64,000 bases of DNA, from assembly GCA_012064385.1 (NCBI GenBank), contig QRDG01001737.1, positions 558,001 through 622,000 of the forward strand, in the 5' to 3' direction. Below, in pieces: positions 52,743 to 62,900 of the stretch. The notes under the pieces were generated by a model that made no database searches, was not told the DNA's origin, and worked only from the letters and a program-made list of their open reading frames with translations. Made by a program: the position numbers and the translations under genes. Origin of the DNA: Puccinellia tenuiflora (taxonomy: Eukaryota; Streptophyta; Magnoliopsida; Poales; Poaceae). Numbering within the stretch: the stretch's first letter is position 1; each line of letters opens with the position of its first letter.

Positions 52743-54811
52743 ATGGCATCCAGCGCGCCGAGCTCTCCTATGGTCGATGCTACGCCTCTCGATTCGGCGC
52801 CGCCGATGGGAGGTGCGGCTTCCGCAACCACCGCCGTCGGCTCCGTGCCATCTGCCGCTCCCGCTGCTTCTTCCCCTGCTCCGGCGGACCCCTCCTCCGC
52901 CGCAATCTCTGGGCGTGATGAAGTTGCCCTAGCCAAAGCTGCAGCCGAGGCTGCAACTACGGTTGCTCCGGCTTCCGCAACTGCCGCTGATACGGCCGGA
53001 GAAAACCGGGCCACTAAGGAAGAAGAAGAGGAGGAAGCCGGCGACGGTGAAGGCGCCACCAACAACCTGATCCACAACTAGGGTTGCTCGGGAGTGATGG
53101 CCGATGGGGCCATTCTTCCGTCTTCAGAATCGGCGCCGACTTGGCGATCCGCCTTTGGCGACCCTTCTCCTACTCCAATCAAGGATGAACGGGTACTTCT
53201 TTCTTCTCACATCGTTAGGGGGTTCTCTTTGCCGCCTTCGGCTTTCTTGATCGAGATACTGGACCATTATGGTCTCCAGCTTCATAACATCACCCCCAAC
53301 AGCCTCCTCTACATATCCGGCTTTGTAGCGCTGTTCGAAGGCTATTTAGGATTAGCTCCTAGGTTAGACTTCTTTCAGTACTGCTTCGGAGTCAAGAGGC
53401 AGACAGTTCAGAAAGAACTGCTGGTTGCCGGCTCCATCAGCTTCAATTGCCGCCGGGATATAGATTGGTACCCTCAAGTGCCAATCGTGGATTCGGCTAA
53501 GGGGTGGGCGTCCACCTTCTTCTATTGCAAGGATGTAGCGCCTCCAAACAGGCTGCAGGGTCTTGCTCCTTTTGAAGATAGGGCCGCAACAGAACTCCCT
53601 TCATGGAAGAAGAAGTCGGCAGCAAGAATGCCGGCGGAGCTTGCCGCCATCAAGGCCAGGATCACAGAGCTGACCTCCGGCACCCCTCCCCTAACTGGGG
53701 AGGACACAATAATTTGCTGGATGAAGAGACGGATCCAGCCCCTCCAACACCGTGCTCGGCTTTTATGCGAGTACACGGGCGACTCTGATCCCATGCGGAT
53801 CAGTAAAAAGGACCTGGAGGAAAGCCTCTTTGAGGCTCGCTTCAACAAGCTTATCAAAGCCCGGCCTGGCGAAGGCCAGCAATATGAAGAATCATTGCCG
53901 ATGTATACGGCAACCAACCCTCCCCCAAAGGTACTTTGTCGAACCAAATTTCAATTCTTTGAGAGACACGGGTTTGCTTTTGTCGGACTAACGTGCAATA
54001 TGTCAGATTCCCGGAGTTTCCACCGCTCGTCCTGCTGGCAAACCATCGTCCAGCAAGGCGCCCACGTGGCCCATCTCCTTTTCTTCGGCTACCGCAGAGA
54101 GCCGGAAGAGGAAAAGCCAGTCCACCACGATTGGCATTAAGTTGTCTGAAGATGACGATGCTCTCGCTGGGCTCAACATCCCCAGCAAGAAGTAAGTCGG
54201 CTTAAAACATCTCTTCTTTGCTCTACAATATTGCCGGATCTTATATTCTTACCCCTTTATCTTGCAGGATAAAGAAGGGCGCTCCTTTGAAAGTAAAGGT
54301 GTGTGCCACGCACAAGAAGGCCTCTCCAGCCGTTCCTCCCCCAACTCCTTCGGCTTCAAAGCCAACTCCAGTGGAGGAGGGCTCCCCCCGAACTATGGTG
54401 GCAAGTCCAATTCTCGGGAGAGCCGGGATTATACCTCCCACCCAATGGACGGAGATGACGGGGAAGACGGCTGAAATTTCTCCACCAAGGGCTGAAGCTC
54501 CGGCTAATGATGCCCCAACCTTTCCTCCAATTAAAGCGGAGGCCTTCGATGACGAGGGGCGCATCAAGCCGGAGTTCATGAGCCGGTTCATGCGCGCACC
54601 CCGGTTTCCCCGGAAGAAAGGAACAACTGTCCGGGATGATGAGCCGGACCAGACCAAGGCCTATGACACCTTTTATGTCATAGAGATTCTTGAAGATCAG
54701 CAAAATTACTTTGCTGAAAGCTTTGAAGCCGGCATGACGCTTCTCCGTGAACACTGTCGGAGAACTGTCCCAGGAACTGGGTATGTCTCACGAAGGATTC
54801 GAGTAAGGGGC
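52743..54811 (+). pseudogene. Antisense ORF of Tat element 1 (Transposase_28 / 'putative gypsy type transposon' domain)
   Basis: The gene model on the plus strand starts at ATG 52743 (Ala/Ser/Pro-rich region). Exon 1 extends to 53930 with one in-frame TAG at 53079, exon 2 is 54007-54191 and exon 3 starts at 54268. Donors GTACTT and GTAAGT and acceptors GTCAG and TTGCAG keep the frame. Exon 1 contains the PF04195-like domain: RGFSLPPSAFLIEILDHYG, LYISGFVALFEGYLG, FFQYCFGVKR, then WASTFFYC. Exon 2 is Ser/Lys-rich (ESRKRKSQ). Exon 3 holds acidic and helical sequence; a frameshift near 54750 precedes the truncation by Tat-2's LTR. Such ORFs have no established function; a DNA-binding or regulatory role is speculation. 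Confidence 0.8.
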
Positions 54812-55735
54812 TGAACGCGGAATCAAACAACCCTCAACGTGCTCCGGCGACGGTGCTCGTCGGACTCGCTACGGGACAACACTGCAGAGATGAAGGCACG
54901 GTGTTACCCAGGTTCAGGGCCCTCTAGGTGAGGTAAAACCCCTACGTCCTGCCTCTGGTGTATTGCTCTTGCTTGGAGAGGTTTCTGGTACAGAGTGAGC
55001 TTGGCGAGCTCGAAGTGGCTACAATGGCTAGGGTTTCATCTGAGCTCCAAGGTGGTGAACTTGTGAACCCAGAATGCCTACCAAAGATCGAACCAAAAAA
55101 CTCCCCCTGCCCGAACGGGCTCCTCCTCCTTTTATAGGTGTCTCGGGCCTCTTCCGCCCGAACCTTCGGGCGGGAAGGGCTACCACATGGCGACAAAGGA
55201 AGGAGTTGGGTGAACGATAAAAGGGGAGTCCATGGACGTGGTCCATGGCAGGGACAGAGTCTCCAAAGCTGAGAAAGGCCACCGGCCAGCCGGACGGTGG
55301 GCTGGCACTTGCTGAGGAGGGATGTGACCCACGGTGACGTCGTCCTTGGAGCGTAGCTGCAGACGGTTCCCTTATCACCAAAGTGGCAATACTCGTTGTC
55401 CGCTTTGCTTGGTGCCGCTTTGTTGACTGCTTTATACATGGAAACGGCAACCACGGCGTCGTCATCATCGCGCGTAGGCACGCGCGTCATCCTGCACATG
55501 GGCGCAGAGCCCATGTGCGCCCTGCCGCGGAGGCAGAGATGGCTTCGTGAGGGAGAAACCCCGCAAGGCAAAAAGCCTCGCCGAGCCCTTCGGCTTGGTC
55601 CTTAGTAGAATCGCAGGTGGCGTTGGAGACGCCCTCTCGGGGAGAGGTCCCTCGCCAAGGGAGAAAACTCTCGGCGAGGAGAAAGGGTCTCTCGCGAGGG
55701 AAAACCCTCGCGAGGCTCGCCAGGCTTGGAGAGCT
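54812..55735 (-). repeat. LTR of Tat element 2 (limits approximate)
   Basis: The outer tip is taken as TGAACGCGG at 54812, where the Tat-1 frame stops. A minus-strand TATA box CACCTATAAAAGG lies at 55130-55136. The inner limit is unclear: TCGCGAGG-type repeats (55600-55720) run up to the antisense ORF without an obvious polypurine tract, so the inner edge may be rearranged. Confidence 0.55.
55600..55725. repeat. CTCGCGAGG-type motif cluster in Tat element 2
   Basis: CTCTCGGGGAGAGG, CTCGCCAAGGG, CTCTCGGCGAGG, CTCTCGCGAGGG and CCCTCGCGAGGC follow one another. The same palindromic theme fills the Athila-like element at 1-7300. Confidence 0.7.
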
Positions 55736-58702
55736 CGACGGGGTGTACGAGTGCATACGGAGGCTTCGAGCTGGCGGGCTCACCGGCCAGATGGTGGCCA
55801 AGGACTTCACGAGGCGCCGCATCGCTCCTCTCCAGCAGCATTCGGAGCCGGTGTGGCGGTACACCGGCAAGGAGGACAGGATGCGCCTGTGCGTGGACAA
55901 CCTCGCGCGGGAGGTGCTGTACCCGATCATGGGGATCCTCTTCGCCACGAAGGACATCCCGTCCCCCTCCACCGAGGAGGCCAGAACGCTCTTCAACTTC
56001 GTTGTGGAGAGTGTGGAGGATCACCGCAGGCGCCTGCCTGTGTTCGACGAGTGGGGCATCGTGCCCGCGGGGCACCGCGGGCCCCGCACCAACCCGTGGG
56101 CGGCGGAGCCAGAGTACATGGACGAGTCGCCGGAGCCGGATGAAGGAGAAGACTCTGGCGAGGATGCGGCCCCGAGGGGTGCTGACCCCTCCGGCGAGGA
56201 TGAGGCCTCGAGAAACGCTAACCCCTCCGGCGAGGAAGAGGCCTCGAGAGGCGCCAATCCCTCAGGAGGTGACGCGGGCTCCTCAAGGAGCGCACCGGCT
56301 GGCGAGGACGTCGAAGTGATCCCCTCCGGCAGCGACGAGGACGCCTTCTGCATGGTTTGGCGCACCGCGGAGGAGAGAAGAGGTGGCACGGGAGGACGCT
56401 GCGAGCCCCGCTCCAAGCTCCTCCACGACAGGGACGCCGGGGCCGCCATGAGGGATGCTCCTCACGAGGAGGCAGCAGCGCCTCGCGAGGGGCCCGGAGC
56501 GAGCACCCTCCAGCCACCCAAGGGGAAGAAGAGGGTGTGGAGGAGCACCGACGAGTAAGCCTTGATCCTTTCCTTTTCTTTTAGCATTTTGCTTCTGAGA
56601 AATCCTCTTGACGGATCTTTACTTGTTTGTCTTTCTTCAGGACACCCGCGGCACCGAAGAGGCGGCGGCTCCGCAGGCTCGGGGAGACCGTCAGCGTCGC
56701 CGAGGAGACGCCTGTGGCCGTTGAGCCGCTACAGGTGGCTATCGAGCCGCAGCAGGTGGCGATTCCTCCCGCGGGTGAGCGCCGCGCGGAGGTGGTGTTA
56801 GTTGAAGAGGCCGCGTCGCCTCCAGCTAGGGCTGCTACTCCCCCTGCGGTTGAGCACCGCGCGGAGGAGGTGATTGAGGAGGTGGCGTCGCCGCCAGTTC
56901 GCGCCGCTACTCCTCCCGCACAGCAAGAGGCGACGGAGGAGGAGGCGGTGGATGAAGAAATCATCGTGGAGCCGCCTCCAGAGGTGGAGGAGGCTCCCGC
57001 ACGAGGGGCTGAGGTGCCCGAGGCCGCGGCAGGCGTGGCCACCACGGAAGGGGCGGGAAGTGCCCCTGAGGAGCAGCAGGTGGAGGCGCCCCTGGAGCTC
57101 ACGAGCGCTGGAGCTGGGGGCGAGAGGACGCCCAGTCCCCAGAGGGCTCTTGATGTGGGCAACGAGGGAGGCGCCTGCACCAGCCCCCAGGCCGCACCCG
57201 AAGCGGCCGTGAGCCCGAGGCAAGAGGCCCCGGGTGCCTCGACGAGCGTCGAGGCCTCTGCGCCCTGCGATGACGCGGGGACCTTGGCGCTGCAGGAGCC
57301 GCGCCCTCGCGCAGCCCGCCGCAGGGTTGTCTTCGGCCAAGCGCGGCAGGCGCTTGACGAGCTGGAAGTGCAATATGCCGAGGAAGAACTCGCCCGGGAG
57401 GAGGAGCGGGCAAGGCTTGCTGATGCCTGGGCCCTCCTCCACGAGAGGGTGGAAATGTGCCGCCGGCAGGACGCGACGGCCCATGCGGCGCGCGAGGAGG
57501 CGATGCGCTTCGCCAAGGAGACCCGCGATAGCGTCAAGCGGGAGGCGGAGGAGACCATGGACCAGCTCGACGCCGCGCGGGAGGCGCTCGAGGTGGAGAC
57601 CACCGCCAAGCACCAGGAGTTAGCGGCCGCCGAGCAGAAATTCGCCGCCGAGGCCGAGGCCGCGCGGGCCAGTTTGAAGGAACTCCGCGAGCTGCTAGAT
57701 GCTCGCGAGGGGCAGCTGGCGCCTCGGGAGGCAGAGCTGATGCGGTGCGAGGAAGAGCTCTCCCTCCGCGAGAAGGAGCTGAGCCAGCGCGAGGAGCAAA
57801 CCCAGCTGCTCGAGGAGGCCCAGGCCACCCGCGAGGGGCAGCTGCAGGCTCGCGAGAGCCTGGTGGCCAGGAGCGAGGCCACCCACAAGGAGCGTCACGA
57901 GAAGGCCAATGCTGACTTCGCGCCGAAGCAGAAGAGGATCCAGGAGGAGGCTGACGCCAGGGTCGAACGCACCCGCCAAAGCCTCGCCAACGATTATGAC
58001 GCCAAGGCCAAGAAGCAAGAGGAGCGCTTCACAACAAAGCGCAATGAGCTCCAGCACCAGGTCGAAGGGCTCCAGAAGCAGGAGAAGGAAATGACTTCCC
58101 GCCTCCAGCGCGCCCAGGAGGCGCAGACTCGCGCGGAGAAGGAGATCGCCACGCTGAAGGAGGACCTGAGCGAACTCCGGCAGCAGGTGGGGCCGGCGGC
58201 GAACCTCGCGGAGCAGGCACGGGACGCCGCTTAGCATGGCCGGGCCATGTCGCGCCAGCGCCAGCGCATGCTCCACGACCTGGTGGTTCGCGCGAATACT
58301 GTCGGGGACGACATGAGGATCGAGGTCCCCCATTTTCCCTCAGGAGGGAGCGACGACGAGGCCGCGCACACGCTTTTCTTCGGGCAATTCCTCGGGGAGC
58401 TTGAAAAGGTCGTGAAGAGCTTCGACGAGCGCGTCGTGGCGGAGAGCCGCGATCTCCTCGTCCTCGCCACCAGCCGCATCTTCAGCAACCTCGTGAGGCT
58501 CCAGCCCTCGATCGACCTCGAGGCCGTGATGGCGCCGGTCGACATCCGCAGCAAGGCGCGGGAAGCTGCCGAGGTGTTTGCCAAGAAATACGACCAAGTC
58601 TTGGTCGACGAGGTCGAAGGCGATGATGAGGAAGATGCCCTGGAAGAGGAGGCGGAGGCTGCCATGGTCGGAGCAGGCACCTCAGGGGGCGCGACGGCCT
58701 GA
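55735..58702 (+). pseudogene. Antisense ORF of Tat element 2, two exons, long coiled coil
   Basis: Exon 1 is ~55735-56554 (first supported phrase LDGVYECIRRL). It has RRIAPLQQHSEPVWRYTG, parallel to RRIQPLQHRARLLCEYTG in Tat-1, then degenerate acidic PSGEDEAS-type repeats. The intron is 56555-56640 (GTAAGC...TTCTTCAG). Exon 2 runs 56641-58702. A Pro/Glu/Ala-rich part is followed by some 270 residues of Glu/Arg/Ala-rich heptad-like sequence (57350-58200), a strong coiled coil. A conserved-looking C-terminal domain follows (QRMLHDLVVRANTVGDD, FVRLQPS-like NLVRLQPSIDLEAV) with an acidic tail. One in-frame TAG at 58232 splits exon 2. The N-terminal PF04195-like half is missing, cut at the LTR. 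Function is unknown. Confidence 0.75.
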
Positions 58703-59932
58703 GCTCCTTCCTGTAGCTGGACGTGCATGGGGCACATTACCTTAGCATTTTGGTTGTAACATCTTTTGTAAAGACTTGTTAAATCTATCGGAATGTGCTT
58801 GTGAATGTCCCTCGGGAGGCTTTTGTCTTTCCCCTTCATGTATTTTTCGCTCTGCGTCTTAGGACCCTCTCTTAGCGCTACACCACCGCCTCTTTGGTAT
58901 GTGAGAGTTAGGGCTCCACAAGGCCGGGGGGTGCGTGAGGCCTCAAGAAGTAAGAGCTCCTCGAAGCGCGATGCTTGGGGCCCCCCTTTGACGTGCAAGC
59001 AGCCCATGAGGCGTACGAGAGAGAAAAGAGACTCGAGGGGCAAAAACCAGCGAGAGGAAATTCAACCAAGTTTTTGGACTTAGCTTGACGAGGCGTTTTG
59101 CCTTGGAGAGGGTGTTGGTTCCCTGGCGAGGTGCTTTTCTCCTGATGCTGCCTGAGGTTCGGAGAGCCTGCTTTCCTGCGTTTGGACAGATAGGCATACC
59201 CACAAACGATAGATAGCTAGATGACTCAAGGTGCTCATAGGTTCCTTCATGTGTGTCTCGCGAGGAGAAACAGGCACCAAGGTTTTTGGTGATCCTTGGT
59301 GAGTTGACGTGCGCGGGAGCTGGCCCATGAGTTCAGAGCTCCTTGGGAGTTGACATGCATGAGAGCTGACCCGCAAGTTCAGAGCTCGGATCCCTTGGGT
59401 TTGAGGCGCTGCCGGGATGCTCCCGTGGCATGGCACCATGCTAGCCCCCGCTCGTGAGATACACAGGAGGGATCATACGAGCGAGAATAAACAGCAAAAA
59501 CATAACAGCTTACCGAAGCAACGAAATATGTTGGCGCGATGCGCAAAGGTTCAAAATGACCTGAAACAGATGTTCATTACACTGGCGTGGCCAGAAACAC
59601 AAAAAATCCGCCATGTCAGGCATAGGGTTCCACATGCTGTGGCTGAGACTCTCGAGGGGGCGTGCTCGAGGCGACGCATGTAGAGAGAGCTCAGAGGGGC
59701 CCCTATGCGGGGGTGACTTGTAGAGCCTGCGGTCCACCATGGCTGGGCATGGGGATCCACCTCGCCAAGGCATGGTACCTGAAGAGGTTACCTTGCCGAG
59801 GCTTGGTGGCTTGGGAGTCTTCTCGAACGGCCCGCGGCAACATATAGTAGAGAGGGGAGCCCGAAGTTTTCCTCGTGGAGGATGATGGCGCGTGGCTCTC
59901 CCTTGATGCAAAAAATTGCTCGCCGAGGGCGA
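58703..59932. other. Non-coding spacer between the antisense ORF and pol
   Basis: The two transcription units converge here. The plus strand has polyadenylation-like TTGTAACATCTTTTGTAAAG at 58753-58772. A polypurine-tract-like GAGCGGGGGCTAG (minus) lies at 59441-59453, far from the LTR. No gene is seen. Confidence 0.55.
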
Positions 59933-62900
59933 TCAGGGGTAGAACTTGCGCAGATGCTGGATGTTCCAGGGGTTGGTGACAGGGATGCCGTCCTCCGTAT
60001 CGAGCCGCGCGGAGCCAGGCCTGGCGACATGCACGACTCTGTAGGGGCCTTCCCACATTGGTGAGAGCTTGTGGAGGCCTGCCCTGGAGAGGATTCTCCT
60101 CAGGACAAGGTCTCCTGCTTCGAGAGTGCGCGGGCGGATGTGGCGGCTGTGGTAGCGACGGAGGTCTTGCTGGTACCTTGCCGCTCTCAGGGCCGCATTG
60201 CGGCGGAGCCCTTCAAGCAGCAGCAGGTCGTCGTTGCGGAGTTCGTCCACCTCAGCCTCCTTGAAGGCCAGGACTCGTGGAGATCCATGAGTAATCTCGC
60301 TGGGGAGGACGGCTTCAGCACCATAGACGAGGGAGAACGGCGTCTCACCAGTTGGCTTTGTTGGCGTGGTGCGGATGGACCAGAGCACCGAGGGGAGCTC
60401 ATCGATCCAGTGCTTGCCGCTAGCCTTGAGGCGGTTGAAGCTTCTCGTCTTGAGGCCCTTGAGCACCTCGGCGTTGGCTCGCTCGGCTTGCCCGTTGCTT
60501 CGTGGGTGCACCACCGAGGCGTAGCAGATTTGGGCGCCGAGGCTGCCGCAGTAGGACTTGAAGGCGCCGTTGATGAATTGTGAGCCGTTGTTGGTGATGA
60601 TGCGATTGGGCACGCCGAAGCGACAGACCAGGCTCCATATGAATTTCATCGCCGATTTCGCCGGAATGGTGCGCACGGGTTCCACCTCAGGCCACTTGGT
60701 GAATTTGTCGATGGCGATGTAGAGGTAGCGGTAGCCCCCGAGCGCTCGCGGGAAGGGTCCCAGCAGGTCCAGCCCCCAGACCGCGAACGGCCAGGAGAGC
60801 GGGATCGTCTGGAGTCCTTGCGCGGGCTGGTGGATTTGCTTGGCGTGGAATTGGCATGCGTCGCAAGATTGGACGATGGCAGCTGCATCTTGAAGTACCG
60901 AGGGCCAATAGAAGCCACTCCGGAAGACCTTGCCTGCAAGGGTGCGCGAGGAAGAATGGTGGCCGCACTCGCCGCTGTGGATGTCGTTGATGAGTTGGCG
61001 GCCTTCCTCGGCAGGGACGCACCGCAAGGCAACCCCATTGGGGCGCTTACGGTACAGGTCTCCATCGTGGAGGCAGTAGGACTTGGCCTGGCGAGCAATT
61101 CTTTCGGCTTCAGCGTCGTCTTCGGGGAGGGCTCGGTTTTGCAGGTAGTTCTTGATCTCGTCGATCCAACCGGTGTCTTGGCGTACCAGAGTCAGCAGCA
61201 AGCGATCGCCCGAGGGCAAACCACAGTTTGGTGCTCCGCTCGGTGGGGCTGGTGGGAGCTCCTTGTCGATGCTGACGTTGACCACTGGTTGCTTGACCGA
61301 GGTCTTGGTGAGTCTTTCCTCGAACACTGCAGGCTTCTGGGCTTCTCTTTTTGCTGCTCGCCGGGCAATTTCATCTGCCTCTTGGTTTTCTGCTCGCGGG
61401 ATGTGCTTGAGCTCCATGCCCCTGAAGTGCTTCTCCAGCTTGCGTACCTCTTCAAGGTAGGCCACCATGTATGCGTCCTTAGGCGTGTAGATTTTGTTGG
61501 AGAAGTTGACGAGGAGCTGGGAGTCGCCCTTGATGAGGATGCGCTTGATGCCGAGGGCGATGGCGGCTCTGAGCCCGGCGAGGAGACCTTCATATTCGGC
61601 GTTGTTGTTGGAGACCTTGTCGTTGTCCTTGAAGCATAGCTGGACGGCGTAGTAGAGCTTGTCGCCTGTCGGTGAGGTGAGGACAGCACCAGCCCCTGCA
61701 CTCCTGGCCGCGAAGGCGCCGTCGAAGTGCATGGTCCAGTGGCTTGGTGTCGTCCCTCCTGAGGCTGTAGCCTCCTCTTCTTGAGGCTCTTCTTCACGCG
61801 TGTCCGTCCATTCGGCCATGAAATCGGCCAGCGCCCTGCCCTTGATGACCCTGATGGTGTCAAACTCCAGCTCAAAAGGTTGTAGCTCAATGCCCCAGCC
61901 TGCAACGCAATCTGTTGCGTTTGGGTTGCGCAGGACTTGCTCCAAGGGATATGAGGTGACCACCTTGATGGGGTGACCCTGGAAGTAGTGGCGCGGCTTC
62001 CTGGAGGCGATGAGGAGCGAGAAGAGGAGCTTTTGTTACATGGGGTAGCGCTCGCGAGCATCTCGCAGCACTGTGCTGACGAAGTAGACGGGGTGCTCGA
62101 CGAGTGTAGTTGTTGGCGTGGCAGCTGCTGGCTCCTCTCCAGGCTTGGTGGAGTCCTCGGCGAGGGTTTCTTGAGGCTCTGTTTGGGGAGGCTCGGCAGG
62201 AGGCTGGGTGCTTGACGAGGGTGCTTCCTTGTCGGGTGGTTCTGGGCTTGGCGAGGCAGTGGTCTGCTTGGCGAGGACTGGCTCTTCCCTTTCAGCCACC
62301 AAGACCGCGCTTGCCGTCTGAGGAGTGGCTGCAAGATACAGCTTCAGAGGCTCGCGAGGGCTTAGGGCAACCATGATGCGTGGGCTCGCTAGGTATTTCT
62401 TCAGGTCCTCAAAGGCCTTTGCTGCTTCAGGGGTCCACTTGAAGGGACCGGACCTCTTCATGATCTTGAAAGATGGCAGCGCCCTCTCGCCGAACTTGGA
62501 GATGAAACGGCCAAGGCTGGCCATACATCCCGCCAAGCGTTGCATATCCTTGAGGCGACGAGGAGGCTGCATCTGCTCTATGGCCTTGATCTTGTCGGGG
62601 TTGGCCTCGATGCCGCGGTGGGATACCAGGAACCCGAGGAGCTTGCCTGAAGGGACCCCAAAGACGCACTTGGCGGGGTTCAGCTTGATGTTGACCTTGC
62701 ACAGGTTGGCAAAGGTCTCCTCGAGGTCCTGGATGAGCGTGTCCTTCTCGCGAGTCTTGACCACGATATCGTCGACGTAGGCCTCTGCATTCCTCCCCAT
62801 TTGAGCCCCCAAGGCGATCCTTATGAGGCGCTGGAAAGTGGCGCCGGCGTTCTTCAAGCCGAAGGGCATGCAGACGTAGCAGAACACACCACAAGGCGTG

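Larger units (their letters stand above)
51724..54811 (-). mobile_element. Tat-lineage gypsy element 1: 3' LTR and antisense ORF only
   Basis: A 519-bp 3' LTR, a polypurine tract and an ORF on the strand opposite to the element. An antisense ORF between pol and 3' LTR is known from Tat/Retand-type elements. The element is broken at 54811 by the LTR of Tat element 2, so its pol, gag and 5' LTR are not in view. Confidence 0.75.

Noticed and set aside
56581..57888. 435-residue Ser/Ala-rich minus-strand frame
   Set aside because: It is the mirror of the GC-rich coiled-coil exon on the plus strand, which has the splice sites and coherent protein features.
61192..62334. 380-residue Ser/Pro-rich minus-strand frame beside pol
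   Set aside because: It is a shifted reading of the RT/RNase H region; the true frame shows YVDD and RNase H motifs.
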